From: Isoptericola sp044389085
GTDB taxonomy: Bacteria; Actinomycetota; Actinomycetes; Actinomycetales; Cellulomonadaceae
DNA: 64,000 bases
Reading direction: 5' to 3'
Assembly: GCF_044389085.1 (NCBI RefSeq)
Contig: NZ_JBIRXP010000001.1
Span: 124,001 to 188,000 of the forward strand
Shown: positions 14,739 to 24,129 of the stretch, in pieces
How positions within the stretch are numbered: the first letter of the stretch is position 1
Layout: the number at the start of each line of letters is the position of its first letter
Position numbers and translations under genes: made by a program
The notes under the pieces: model-generated
What the model saw: only the letters and a program-made list of their open reading frames with translations
Told to the model about the DNA's origin: nothing
Database searches by the model: none

Positions 14739-15674
14739 ATGTCTGCTCCGGATCCCCGCGCGATCGCCCGGCTGCGGTCGCGGCTCCCCTCGCGCGACGA
14801 GCCCGCCGGGCCCGTGCTCCTCGCGCTCGACGACAGCCCGTCCAGCCACCTGCCGGTCCAGTGGGCGGCGGCCGAGGCCGCGGCGCGGGCCACGGTGCTG
14901 CGGGTCGTGCGGAGCGTGGCGACGCCGCCCCCGGTCGTCGCCCCCACGACCCCCTGGGGCACGTGGTACCCGTGGACGTCGGACGACGACCGCAGCCCCG
15001 TCGCCGCGGCTTGGGACGCCGCGCGGGCGGACCTGGAGGAGGTCGTGCGGCAGGCGCACGCGGTCGACCCGCGGCTCGACATCGCGACCGCCCTTACGCC
15101 GGCCGGGGCGGCGGGCGCGCACGGGGACGCCGCCGACACTCTCCAGGTCGTGGGGCGGCGCCGCCGCCCGCGCGCCCTGGGCGGGGCGGCGCCCGCCGCG
15201 GCCCGGCGGACGGCGCGGCGGACCGGGCGCCCCGTGGCGGTCGTCGCGCTCGCGGGTTCCTCGCAGCCCGGGCCCTCCGCGCACCGCGTCGTGGTGGCGC
15301 TGCGCCCCGGGGCGGACCCGACCGCGGTGCTGGACGTGGCCTTCCGCGCCGCGGCACGTCGCCGCGTCGGCGTCACCGTGCTGCACGTGCCGGGGAGGGA
15401 CCTCCCGGCGACCGTCGACGCGGAGATCCTCGCCGAGGTCCTGGACCCCTACGACCAGGTCTTCCCCGACGTCGACGTGCGGGCCCGGCAGGCCCCCGCG
15501 CTCGCCCGGGCGGTGGTGCAGGAGTCGGTCGGTGCCGTGCTCACCGTCGTGGACGCGCCGTCCCCGCGCGACGTGCGCGGAAGCGCCCTCGCGCGCCGGG
15601 TCCTCGCCCGGGCGCGCGGCACGGTCGTCCTCGTCCCGCCCGCCCGGCCCGCTCGGCGAGTCAGCGTGCGATGA
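14739..15674 (+). CDS. Tandem universal stress protein (UspA)-like protein with degenerate nucleotide motif
   Basis: A 311-residue protein with two Usp-type alpha/beta domains (about 22-155 and 165-305). The first opens with VLLALDDSP and the second with HRVVVALRPGADPTAVL, each replacing the usual VVGVDGS-type strand. The ATP motif expected late in each domain (GxxG-N9-GS/T) is altered to an Arg-rich GRRRRPRALGG in the first domain and is missing in the second. It may therefore not bind ATP. GAAGGG lies upstream of the ATG. Regulatory motifs may lie in the shared intergenic region. Confidence 0.7.
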   Translation: MSAPDPRAIARLRSRLPSRDEPAGPVLLALDDSPSSHLPVQWAAAEAAARATVLRVVRSVATPPPVVAPTTPWGTWYPWTSDDDRSPVAAAWDAARADLEEVVRQAHAVDPRLDIATALTPAGAAGAHGDAADTLQVVGRRRRPRALGGAAPAAARRTARRTGRPVAVVALAGSSQPGPSAHRVVVALRPGADPTAVLDVAFRAAARRRVGVTVLHVPGRDLPATVDAEILAEVLDPYDQVFPDVDVRARQAPALARAVVQESVGAVLTVVDAPSPRDVRGSALARRVLARARGTVVLVPPARPARRVSVR

Positions 15675-15697
15675 CGGGGCCGGCGCGCGCCGCGGTC

Positions 15698-15703
15698 TAG
15701 GCT
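15698..15703 (+). promoter_or_regulatory. -10 box of a probably leaderless promoter
   Basis: TAGGCT ends seven bases before the ATG of the phosphatase gene, with no Shine-Dalgarno sequence between. Confidence 0.55.
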
Positions 15704-15710
15704 CCGGGGC

Positions 15711-16415
15711 ATGCCCACCGTCCTCCTCGTCCGCCACGGCCGCACGACCGCGAACGCGCAGGGCGTGCTCGCCGGCCGGGCGGCGGGCGTGCGGCTCGAC
15801 GCGGTCGGCCGCGAGCAGGCGGCCCGCACCGCGGCACGGCTGGCGGGCGTGCCCCTCGCCGCGGTGGTGACGAGCCCGCTGGAGCGGTGCCGGCAGACGG
15901 CGCGCGCCGTCGTCGAGCACCAGCGGGGCGCTGACAGCGCGGCACCGCCGACCGTGGTCGAGCGTGGCATCACCGAGTGCGACTACGGGCAGTGGCAGGG
16001 CCGCGAGCTGCGCCGGCTGGCGCAGGACCCGTTGTGGTCGCAGGTCCAGGCGCAGCCGTCGGCGGTGACGTTCCCCGGCGGGGAGGCCCTCGCGGCGATG
16101 CAGTCGCGGTCCGTGGCGGCGGTGCGCCACCACGACGCCGTCCTCGGGAAGCGGCACGGCCCGGGCGCGGTCTGGGCGGCCGTCGCGCACGGCGACATCA
16201 TCAAGGCCGTGCTGGCCGACGCCCTGGGCATGCACCTCGACCTGTTCCAGCGCATCGCGGTGGGCCCGGCGTCCGTCTCGATCGTCCGGTACGGGCCGCA
16301 CCGGCCCGAGGTGGTGGCCGTCAACACCGATGCCGGCGACCTCTCCTGGCTCCGCGACGCCGGGCCGGCCGGTGACGCGCCCGTCGGCGGCGGGGCCGGC
16401 GCGGGGGCCTCCTAG
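15711..16415 (+). CDS. Histidine phosphatase, MSMEG_4193-type phosphoglycerate mutase family
   Basis: A 234-residue histidine phosphatase. LVRHGRTTAN carries the phospho-accepting His9 and Arg8, SPLERCRQTA supplies the second conserved Arg near residue 64, and AHGD near residue 160 gives the second catalytic His. The C-terminal GGGAGAGAS tail is low complexity. Its position directly before DUF3090 and SCO1664 genes identifies the actinobacterial MSMEG_4193-type family, whose substrate is not established. The stop TAG forms part of the next gene's -10 box. Confidence 0.88.
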   Translation: MPTVLLVRHGRTTANAQGVLAGRAAGVRLDAVGREQAARTAARLAGVPLAAVVTSPLERCRQTARAVVEHQRGADSAAPPTVVERGITECDYGQWQGRELRRLAQDPLWSQVQAQPSAVTFPGGEALAAMQSRSVAAVRHHDAVLGKRHGPGAVWAAVAHGDIIKAVLADALGMHLDLFQRIAVGPASVSIVRYGPHRPEVVAVNTDAGDLSWLRDAGPAGDAPVGGGAGAGAS

Positions 16416-16418
16416 AGT
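16413..16418 (+). promoter_or_regulatory. -10 box overlapping the upstream stop codon
   Basis: TAGAGT begins with the TAG stop of the phosphatase gene and ends six bases before the DUF3090 ATG. The spacing and the lack of a Shine-Dalgarno sequence suggest a leaderless start for the DUF3090 gene. Confidence 0.5.
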
Positions 16419-16424
16419 GGTGGC

Positions 16425-17000
<576 letters not shown>

Positions 17001-17022
17001 CGGCACCGGGCACGGGCGCCCT

Positions 17023-17808
17023 GTGACCGACCAGGAGGTCGACCTGGAGGCGGGCGGCCTCGAGGTCGTCGGCCGCATCCGGACGGCCTCGAACGCGACC
17101 TACGTCGGCCGGATCGGCTCCACCACCGTCGTCTACAAGCCGGTGGCCGGCGAGAAGCCGCTGTGGGACTTCCCGGACGGAACGCTGGCCGGCCGTGAGG
17201 TCGCGGCCTACCTCGTGTCCGAGGCCCTCGGCTGGGGCGTCGTGCCGCGGACCTGGCTGCGCGACGGACCGCTCGGCCCGGGCATGGTCCAGCTCTGGCA
17301 GGAGCCGGACCCCGACCAGGACCCCGTCGACGTCGTCCCGTCCGGCGCCGCGCGGCGCGACGGGTGGCGCGTGGTGCTGGAGGGCAGCGGCGCCGACGAC
17401 GAGCCGGTCTGCCTGGTCCACGAGGACTCGCCCGCGCTGCGGCGGATGGCGGTGTTCGACGCCGTGGTGAACAACGCCGACCGTAAGGGCGGCCACGTGC
17501 TGCCGCTGAGCGACGGCCGTCGCCTCGGGGTCGACCACGGGGTCACGTTCCACGTCGAGCCGAAGCTGCGCACCGTGCTGTGGGGCTGGGTCGGCCAGCC
17601 CCTGGAGCCCGACGAGCTCGACGGCGTCCGACGGGTCCGCGCGAGCCTCGAGCAGCACGGCGAGGGTGGTCTCGGTGACCGCCTCGCCGCGCTCCTCGAC
17701 GTCGCCGAGGTCGCCGCGCTGGCCGAGCGGTGCGAGCGGCTGCTGCGCACCGCCGTCTTCCCGTCGCCCGAGGGCGACATGCCGGCCGTGCCCTGGCCGC
17801 TCTTCTGA
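17023..17808 (+). CDS. SCO1664 family protein (PI3/4-kinase-like fold)
   Basis: A 261-residue protein starting at GTG 17023, 22 bases after the DUF3090 stop. Residues about 18-50 resemble the nucleotide-binding N-lobe (VGRIRTASNATYVG, then TTVVYKPV with the likely Lys). AVFDAVVNNADRKGGHVL with HxDxN-like spacing and LGVDHGVTFH are the catalytic-loop and metal-binding landmarks of the family's kinase-like fold. Substrate and activity are unknown. Together with the preceding two genes it forms a conserved actinobacterial trio. A hairpin follows the stop. Confidence 0.88.
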   Translation: MTDQEVDLEAGGLEVVGRIRTASNATYVGRIGSTTVVYKPVAGEKPLWDFPDGTLAGREVAAYLVSEALGWGVVPRTWLRDGPLGPGMVQLWQEPDPDQDPVDVVPSGAARRDGWRVVLEGSGADDEPVCLVHEDSPALRRMAVFDAVVNNADRKGGHVLPLSDGRRLGVDHGVTFHVEPKLRTVLWGWVGQPLEPDELDGVRRVRASLEQHGEGGLGDRLAALLDVAEVAALAERCERLLRTAVFPSPEGDMPAVPWPLF

Positions 17809-17812
17809 GCGC

Positions 17813-17850
17813 AGGAACGGGGGCGACGCCCGGACGTCGCCCCCGTTCCT
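17813..17850. terminator. Bidirectional hairpin between convergent genes
   Basis: AGGAACGGGGGCGACG pairs perfectly with its complement across a 6-base loop, four bases after the SCO1664-type stop and 18 bases from the stop of the leftward alcohol dehydrogenase gene. Confidence 0.8.
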
Positions 17851-17868
17851 CGCTGCGGGGTGGCCGTG

Positions 17869-18909
17869 CTACAGGGTGGCCGTGTCGATGACGAACCGGT
17901 AGCGCACGTCGCTGGACAGCACGCGCTCGTAGGCGTCGTTGATCTGCTCGGCGCCGATGAGCTCGGTCTCGGGGACGATGCCGTGCTCGGCGCAGAAGTC
18001 GAGCATCTCCTGCGTCTCGGCGATGGAGCCGATGCTGGAGCCGGCGAACGACCGGCGGTTGTTGAACAGCGAGAACACCTGGATGGGCAGCGGCTCCGGC
18101 GGGGCGCCGACGTTGACCATGGTGCCGTCGAGGCGCAGCAGCCGCAGGTACAGGTTCAGGTCGAGCGGCGCGCTGACGGTGTTGACGATGAGGTCGAACC
18201 GGTTGGCGAGCGCCTCGAACGTGGCGGCGTCGTCGGTGGCGTGGTAGTCGGTGGCGCCGAACGCGAGGCCGTCGTCCTTCTTCGCCAGGGTGCGGGAGAG
18301 CACGGTGACCTCGGCGCCCATCGCGGCGGCGATCTTCACGGCCATGTGGCCGAGGCCGCCCATGCCGACGACCGCGACCTTCTTGCCGGGGCCGGCGCCC
18401 CAGTGCGCGAGGGGGGAGTAGGTGGTGATGCCCGCGCACAGCAGCGGGGCGGCGGCCGCGTAGTCGAGGGACTCGGGGACGCGGAGCACGAAGTCCTCGT
18501 CGACGACGACGTGCGTCGAGTAGCCGCCCTGCGTGATGGTGCCGTCCCGGTCGACGGCGGCGTACGTGCCGGTGTTGCCGGCCAGGCAGTAGTTCTCCAT
18601 GCCGGCGCGGCAGTTCTCGCACTCGCGGCACGAGTTCACCATGCAGCCGACGCCGACGCGGTCGCCCACGGCGTGCTTCGTGACGGCGGGGCCGACCTCG
18701 ACGACCTCGCCGACGATCTCGTGGCCCACGACCTGCGGGTAGGTGATCGGGCCCCAGTCGCCGCGCACGGTGTGGATGTCGGAGTGGCAGATCCCCGCGT
18801 AGCGGATGGCGATCAGGACGTCCTTCGGGCCGACGTCGCGACGCTCGATGGTCGTGGGGACCAGCGGCTCGGTCGCGGACGGGGCGGCGTAGGCCTTGAC
18901 GGTGCGCAA
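17869..18909 (-). CDS. Zinc-dependent NAD(P) alcohol dehydrogenase (AdhC/YahK-like)
   Basis: A 346-residue MDR-family alcohol dehydrogenase that interconverts alcohols and aldehydes. Catalytic zinc ligands are Cys41 (GICHSD), His63-Glu64 (GHE) and a Cys near 158. Structural zinc ligands are Cys94, 97, 100 and 108. VVGMGGLGHMA is the Rossmann motif. The start is TTG at 18909: AAGGAG lies six bases upstream and the resulting MRTVKAYAAP matches the usual N-terminus of the family. The NADPH preference of YahK-like members is known for relatives; here it is inferred. It is monocistronic between a terminator and the divergent monooxygenase. Confidence 0.92.
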   Translation of the reverse strand: MRTVKAYAAPSATEPLVPTTIERRDVGPKDVLIAIRYAGICHSDIHTVRGDWGPITYPQVVGHEIVGEVVEVGPAVTKHAVGDRVGVGCMVNSCRECENCRAGMENYCLAGNTGTYAAVDRDGTITQGGYSTHVVVDEDFVLRVPESLDYAAAAPLLCAGITTYSPLAHWGAGPGKKVAVVGMGGLGHMAVKIAAAMGAEVTVLSRTLAKKDDGLAFGATDYHATDDAATFEALANRFDLIVNTVSAPLDLNLYLRLLRLDGTMVNVGAPPEPLPIQVFSLFNNRRSFAGSSIGSIAETQEMLDFCAEHGIVPETELIGAEQINDAYERVLSSDVRYRFVIDTATL

Positions 18910-19084
18910 AGAGTTCTCCTTCGTCGTGGTGCGGCGTCCACCGTACGCGGCGGCCACCCGCTGCGGGGAGGCCCTGTCAGGGCTCCCCACGCCCCACCGG
19001 GTGAAACGCCTCCGGCCGGGCCCGGGGCGGTGCGTGCCGACCGCACCCGGCGGACGATCGGGAGGGACGGGCAGGAGGATCGGC

Positions 19085-20230
19085 GTGCGGGTCGTGGTGG
19101 TCGGGGCAGGGGTCGGCGGGCTGGCGGCGGCCGGGCTGCTCGTGGACCGCGGCCACGACGTCGAGGTGCACGAGCGGGCCGACGCGCCGCGCGAGACCGG
19201 TGCGGCGTTCAACCTCTGGAGCGGCGGCACCGCGATCCTGGCCGACCTCGGGATCCCGCTCGACGGCCTCGGGACCACGCTCGACACGATCGAGAACCGG
19301 AGCTGGGACGGCCGGCTCCTGGGACGCATCGATCTCGCCGCCGCCACGCGCCGGTTCGGCACCCCGCAGCTGTGCGTGCGCCGGCTCGACCTCGCCCGTC
19401 GCCTCGCCGCCCGGCTCCCGGACGGCACGGTCACGTTCCGGAGCGCCTGCGTCGGCGTGACGCCGCGCGAGAGGTCCGCCGTCGTGCGGCTCGCGGACGG
19501 GACCACCGCACGGGGCGACGTCGTCGTCGGGGCGGACGGCGGTCGGTCGGTCGTGCGGCGCGGGATCCTCGACGCCGGCGAACCGCGGCCGACCGGTTGG
19601 GCCACCTGGCAGGGGATGATGCCCGCGCCGCCCGGCGCCGAGCTGGTCCGTGCCGGCTTCTTCATGGTCGGGCGCGAGGGCCTGGCCGGCATGTTCGACG
19701 CGGGCGGCGGCACGGTCCAGTGGTGGTTCGACCGGCGCTGGACGCCCGAGGAGCCGGCGCCGGAATCCGTCGTCGCGGACCTGCGGTCCCGCTTCGGCCG
19801 CTGGGCCGACCCCGTCCCTGCCCTGCTCGACCGCATCGGCGACGACGACGTCAGCCTCTACCCGCACCACGGCCACCCCGTGACCCGCTCGTGGGGGCGT
19901 GGCCGGGTCACGCTGCTCGGCGACGCCGCCCACCTCATGCCACCCACCGCGGGGCAGGGGGCGAACCAGGCGCTCGAGGACGCCTGGGTGCTGGCCCGCA
20001 CGCTCGACGACGCCGACGACGTCCCCGGCGCGCTGCGCGCCTACGAGCGCCGCCGAGCCCGCCGCGCACGGCTCGCCTCGCGCGTGGCCGTCCGCGAGAG
20101 CGCGAACCGGTACCGGCCGCGCCGGGCGCGGATGCTCCCCGACGTCGTGGGCACCGCGATGTTCGTCCGCTGGCTGCGGTTCCTGAGCGACCGGCTGCAC
20201 GAGCCCGACTCCGGCAGGACGCGGTCGTGA
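19085..20230 (+). CDS. FAD-dependent monooxygenase (class A flavoprotein hydroxylase)
   Basis: A 381-residue flavoprotein. VVVVGAGVGGLAAAGLL at the N-terminus is the GxGxxG FAD-binding motif. GADGGRSVVRRGI matches the DG motif and GDAAHLMPPTAGQGANQALEDA is represented by GDAAHLMPP then QGANQA, the second FAD motif. It likely hydroxylates an aromatic or related substrate with NAD(P)H and O2. The C-terminus is Arg-rich. GTG 19085 is preceded by AGGAGG at six bases. It is divergent from the alcohol dehydrogenase gene. Confidence 0.9.
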   Translation: MRVVVVGAGVGGLAAAGLLVDRGHDVEVHERADAPRETGAAFNLWSGGTAILADLGIPLDGLGTTLDTIENRSWDGRLLGRIDLAAATRRFGTPQLCVRRLDLARRLAARLPDGTVTFRSACVGVTPRERSAVVRLADGTTARGDVVVGADGGRSVVRRGILDAGEPRPTGWATWQGMMPAPPGAELVRAGFFMVGREGLAGMFDAGGGTVQWWFDRRWTPEEPAPESVVADLRSRFGRWADPVPALLDRIGDDDVSLYPHHGHPVTRSWGRGRVTLLGDAAHLMPPTAGQGANQALEDAWVLARTLDDADDVPGALRAYERRRARRARLASRVAVRESANRYRPRRARMLPDVVGTAMFVRWLRFLSDRLHEPDSGRTRS

Positions 20231-20279
20231 CTGCGGGTGGGGCGAACGGTCTCGCGGGCCGCGCGACCTGTCCTCGTCG

Positions 20280-20840
20280 TCAGCCGCGCGGCGACACGGC
20301 GTCGGACGGCGCGGGACTGAGGCCCGGGAACCGGCCGACGACGACGTCGACGGCGCGGTCGGGGGAGCGGTCGACGTCGACCACCACGCCGGTCTCGTCG
20401 GCGCCCAGGGCCTCGAGCGTCGCGAGCTGGGAGTCCAGGAGCGCGGGCGGCATGAAGTGGTCCGCCCGCGCGGCGATCCGCCGGGCGAGCAGGTCGCGGT
20501 CGCCGTGGAGGTGGGCGAACGCCACGTCGCCGCCCGCGCCGCGGCGCAGGGCGTCGCGATAGGCGCGCCGCAGGGCCGAGCAGGCCACGACGACGGGCGC
20601 ACCGGTCTCGGCGCCGGTGCGCAGGACGTCCCCGACGCGGGCGAGCCAGGGGCGCCGGTCGTCGTCGGTCAGCGGGGTGCCGGCCGACATCTTCGCGACG
20701 TTCGCAGGCGGGTGCAGGTCGTCGGCGTCGACGAACCGCAGCCCGAGGCGGGCGGCGAGGAGGGTGCCCACCGTCGACTTGCCGCTGCCCGCCACGCCCA
20801 TGACGACGACGCCCCGCACCCCCGGGGCGGTGCCCGTCAT
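20280..20840 (-). CDS. gntK: Gluconokinase
   Basis: A 186-residue P-loop kinase that phosphorylates D-gluconate to 6-phosphogluconate with ATP. GVAGSGKST (residues 15-23) is the Walker A motif, DADDLHPPANVAKM is the gluconate-binding block, and LTDDDRRPWL follows as in GntK. CSALRRAYRD contains the conserved arginines, and DHFMPPALLDSQ completes the signature. Its ATG lies one base after the stop of the 2-hydroxyacid dehydrogenase gene, so it is the last gene of the leftward lacI-GH31 operon. It probably feeds sugar acid into the pentose phosphate pathway. Confidence 0.93.
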   Translation of the reverse strand: MTGTAPGVRGVVVMGVAGSGKSTVGTLLAARLGLRFVDADDLHPPANVAKMSAGTPLTDDDRRPWLARVGDVLRTGAETGAPVVVACSALRRAYRDALRRGAGGDVAFAHLHGDRDLLARRIAARADHFMPPALLDSQLATLEALGADETGVVVDVDRSPDRAVDVVVGRFPGLSPAPSDAVSPRG

Positions 20841-20841
20841 G

Positions 20842-21774
20842 TCAGTACCCGGCGACGGCATCGACGACGCCCTCGAACGGCCGCCCCGCGACGAACCGGC
20901 GGAGGTTCTCCTCGACCCGCGCGCGCAGCAGCGGCTCGATCATCTCCCTGGTGTCGGCGGTGTGCGGGGTGACCAGCGCCGTCGGCAGGTCCCACAGGGG
21001 GTGGCCGTCGGGCAGGGGCTCCGGGTCGGTGACGTCGAGCGCGGCGCCGCCGAGCCGGCCGGAGGCGAGCGCCGTGACGAGCGCGTCGGTGTCGACGAGC
21101 CCGCCCCGCGCGATGTTGACGAGCACGGCGCCGGGCTTCATGGCGGCCAGCTCGTCCGCGCCCAGCAGCGCGCGGGTCTGCGTGGTGAGCGCAGCGGCCA
21201 CCACGACGACGTCCGCTCGGGCGAGCTCGGTCCCGAGGTGTTCCGTGGTGACGGTCCGGTCGGCACCGGGCACCGGCTCCGCCTGACGGCGGACTACGAC
21301 GGTGCGCGTGCCGAACGGCGCGATCAGGTCGAGGAACGTGCGGGCGATGCCGCCGGCGCCGAGCACGAGCACGTCGGCCCCGAACAGCGACGTGCCCGCG
21401 GGCTCGCCCCAGGTCCGGGCGCGGGCGCGGCGCGGCAGGTGCCGCAGCGTCGCCAGCGTCAGCGCGAGCGCGTGCTCCGCCACGGGCCGCGAGAACGCCC
21501 CCTTGGCGGAGGTCCACGTGATGCCGTCGGCCGCGAAGAACCCGCCGTCGGCGTAGGCGTCGACGCCGGCCGACGGGAGCTGCACCCAGCGGGTGCCGGG
21601 TGCGGACGCCAGCGCCGTCCGCAGGTCGGCGAGGTCGCCGCCGAACCAAAGCAGCGCCTGCGTGGCCGGGCCCGGCTCGACCAGGCGTCCGCCGGCCGCC
21701 GCGACGGCGTCCGGCAGCCACCCCGGGCCCGGGCGGACGACGCTCACGCCGGGGGCCGGCGTCGGGCCGCTCAC
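20842..21774 (-). CDS. D-isomer-specific 2-hydroxyacid dehydrogenase
   Basis: A 310-residue NAD(P)-dependent dehydrogenase. The central Rossmann motif is VLGAGGIA, the substrate-binding Arg sits in NIARGGLVDTDAL, the catalytic Glu follows in DVTDPEPLPDGHPLW, and the catalytic His is in VTPHTADTREM. GTG 21774 overlaps the GH31 stop by four bases (GTGA). With gluconokinase immediately downstream it may reduce a 2-keto sugar acid, for example 2-ketogluconate to gluconate; the pairing suggests this but does not prove it. Confidence 0.88.
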   Translation of the reverse strand: MSGPTPAPGVSVVRPGPGWLPDAVAAAGGRLVEPGPATQALLWFGGDLADLRTALASAPGTRWVQLPSAGVDAYADGGFFAADGITWTSAKGAFSRPVAEHALALTLATLRHLPRRARARTWGEPAGTSLFGADVLVLGAGGIARTFLDLIAPFGTRTVVVRRQAEPVPGADRTVTTEHLGTELARADVVVVAAALTTQTRALLGADELAAMKPGAVLVNIARGGLVDTDALVTALASGRLGGAALDVTDPEPLPDGHPLWDLPTALVTPHTADTREMIEPLLRARVEENLRRFVAGRPFEGVVDAVAGY

Positions 21775-24086
21775 GCCGCGACCCGGGCGGTGCCGTCCAC
21801 GGCCTGCGCGCGGGCGCCGCCCACGACCTCGACGGCCCAGCCCGCACCGAGCGCCGACTCGACGACGACGTCGCCGCCGTCGCGCCGGACGGTGAACACC
21901 ACGGCGGCGCCGTCCGGGCCGTCGACCTCGACGGTCCGCGACCAGCCGTCGGCACCCGGGTGCACGAGCAGCGTCAGGCCGTCGAGGTGGTCGGCGTCGG
22001 GGCGCTCCTCGTGAGCGCTCAGGGGGATCACCCCGCCCGGTCGCACGTAGACGGGCAGCGAGTCGAAGCCGTGGTTCTCCCGCACCCAGCGGCCTCCGGC
22101 GACGCGCTCGCCGGTGAGGAGCCCGGCCCACTCGCCCTCGGGGAGGTAGAGGTCGACGTCGCCCTCGGCGTTGAACACCGGGGCCACGAGCAGGTCCGGC
22201 CCGAGCATGTACTGGCGGTCCAGGTGCACCACCGCCGGGTCGTGCGGGAACTCCAGCAGCATGGGCCGCATCATCGGCGTGCCCGACCGGTGCGCCTCGT
22301 GGCCCGTGGTCACGAGGTACGGCGCGAGCCGGTTCTTGAACCGCGCGAAGGTGCGGGTCACGGCGACGGCGCTGGTCGGGTCGGACTCGTCCTCGCCGAA
22401 CATCCACGGCACCCGGTAGGACCCGCTGCCGTGCATGCGACTGTGGCTGGAGAACAGGCCGAACGCGGTCCAGCGCTTGAACACGCCGGCGTCCGGGGTC
22501 ATCTCGAAGCCGCCGATGTCGTGGCTCCAGTAGCCGAACCCGCTGTACGCGAGGGACAGGCCGCCGCGCAGCGACTCGGCCATGGACACGTACGACGCGG
22601 TGGAGTCGCCGCCCCAGTGCACCGGGAACTGCTGCCCGCCGGCCGTGGCCGACCGCGCGAACAGCACGGCCTCGCCCGCGCCGCGCTCCTCGGCGAGCAC
22701 CTCGTGCACCGCCTCGTTGTAGAGGTGGGTGTAGTAGTTGTGCATCCGCTCCGGGTCGGAGCCGTCGAAGTACTCGACGTCCACGGGGATCCGCTCGCCG
22801 AAGTCCGTCTTGAACGCGTCGACCCCCTGGCGCACCAGCACGCGCAGCTTGTCCTTGTACCAGGAGGCGGCGTCCGGGTTCGTGAAGTCCACCAGGCCCA
22901 TGCCGCCCTGCCAGCGATCCCACTGCCAGACCGACCCGTCGCGGCGCTTCACGAGGTAGCCGGCCGCCATGCCCTCGTCGAAGAGGGGCGACTGCTGCGC
23001 GATGTACGGGTTGATCCACACGCACACCCGCAGGTCACGGTCGTGCAGGCGGGCCAGCATGCCCTCGGGGTCGGGGAAGGTCCGCTCGTCCCACTCGAAG
23101 TCGCACCAGTTGAACTCGCGCATCCAGAAGCAGTCGAAGTGGAACAGGCTCAGCGGGATGTCCCGCTCCGCCATCCCGTCGATGAACGAGTTGACCGTGG
23201 CCTCGTCGTAGTCCGTCGTGAAGCTCGTGGACAGCCACAGCCCGTAGCTCCAGGCCGGGATCTCGGCGGGGCGGCCGGTGAGCGCGGTGTAGCGCTCGAG
23301 GATCGTCTTCGGGTCGGGGCCGTAGACGACGAAGTAGTCCAGCGCCTCGCCGAGCACGGAGAACTGCACCCGCTCGACGGCCTCGGAGCCCACCTCGAAC
23401 GACACGTGACCGGGGTCGTTGACGAAGACGCCGTACCCGCCGGTGGTGAGGTAGAACGGCACGTTCTTGTACGCCTGCTCGCTGGACGTGCCGCCGTCGT
23501 AGTTCCAGATGTCGACCGTCTGGCCGTTCTTCACCACCGGGCCGAACCGCTCGCCCAGCCCGTACACGAGCTCCCCCACGCCGAGGTCGAGCTGGTCGAA
23601 CACGTAGCTGGTGCGCCCGCCGCGGAGCAGCTCGATCGGGCCGTGGTCCACCGAGGCGTCGGGGGCGACGTCCGCCCACGCGACCGACTTCCCGCTCGAC
23701 CCCGTCAGCCGTCGGCCGCCGGCGTGGAACGACAGCTCCCAGGACTTGCCCACGGACAGCCGCACGCTGAGGTCGCCGGTGGTGAGCGTGCCCTCGTCGT
23801 CGACGACCTTCGCCTCGCCGATCCCGTCGAGCAGGTCCAGGTCGAAGCGGCGGGGCTCCGGGCGGCCCTTGTGGTGGACGTGCTGCACCCGCACGACGTT
23901 CTCCATCGGCGACGAGACCGTCGTCGTGATGACGGGGTTGTTCAGCGTGTCGCCGCGGTGCTTCACGGCCTTGGTCGGCGCGACCGAGCGCAGGCTCGTA
24001 CCGTCGGCGGCGACGCGGTCCACCTCGCGGGCGTAGTGGATCGCGACGCCGGGGCGGGCGTGCCAGAAACCGTCGGTGAACTTCAT
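21771..24086 (-). CDS. yicI: GH31 alpha-xylosidase (YicI-like)
   Basis: A 771-residue cytoplasmic GH31 enzyme without a signal peptide. The N-terminus MKFTDGFWHARPGV matches YicI-type alpha-xylosidases, which remove alpha-xylose from the non-reducing end of xyloglucan oligosaccharides or isoprimeverose. The nucleophile Asp is in FKTDFGERIP (near residue 420) and the acid/base Asp is in HWGGDSTASY (near 490). An N-terminal beta-domain and a C-terminal beta-sandwich complete the fold. It follows lacI by 43 bases. An imported oligosaccharide substrate is likely because the divergent operon encodes an ABC importer. Confidence 0.93.
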   Translation of the reverse strand: MKFTDGFWHARPGVAIHYAREVDRVAADGTSLRSVAPTKAVKHRGDTLNNPVITTTVSSPMENVVRVQHVHHKGRPEPRRFDLDLLDGIGEAKVVDDEGTLTTGDLSVRLSVGKSWELSFHAGGRRLTGSSGKSVAWADVAPDASVDHGPIELLRGGRTSYVFDQLDLGVGELVYGLGERFGPVVKNGQTVDIWNYDGGTSSEQAYKNVPFYLTTGGYGVFVNDPGHVSFEVGSEAVERVQFSVLGEALDYFVVYGPDPKTILERYTALTGRPAEIPAWSYGLWLSTSFTTDYDEATVNSFIDGMAERDIPLSLFHFDCFWMREFNWCDFEWDERTFPDPEGMLARLHDRDLRVCVWINPYIAQQSPLFDEGMAAGYLVKRRDGSVWQWDRWQGGMGLVDFTNPDAASWYKDKLRVLVRQGVDAFKTDFGERIPVDVEYFDGSDPERMHNYYTHLYNEAVHEVLAEERGAGEAVLFARSATAGGQQFPVHWGGDSTASYVSMAESLRGGLSLAYSGFGYWSHDIGGFEMTPDAGVFKRWTAFGLFSSHSRMHGSGSYRVPWMFGEDESDPTSAVAVTRTFARFKNRLAPYLVTTGHEAHRSGTPMMRPMLLEFPHDPAVVHLDRQYMLGPDLLVAPVFNAEGDVDLYLPEGEWAGLLTGERVAGGRWVRENHGFDSLPVYVRPGGVIPLSAHEERPDADHLDGLTLLVHPGADGWSRTVEVDGPDGAAVVFTVRRDGGDVVVESALGAGWAVEVVGGARAQAVDGTARVAA

Positions 24087-24129
24087 GGGGGAGGGCCTTC
24101 CGTGGTGCGGGTGGTGCGGTGCGCCGGGG

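Noticed and set aside
20842..21774. 2-hydroxyacid dehydrogenase considered as glycerate or phosphoglycerate dehydrogenase
   Set aside because: It lacks ACT-type extensions, and context (gluconokinase, GH31) rather than sequence would be needed to fix a substrate.
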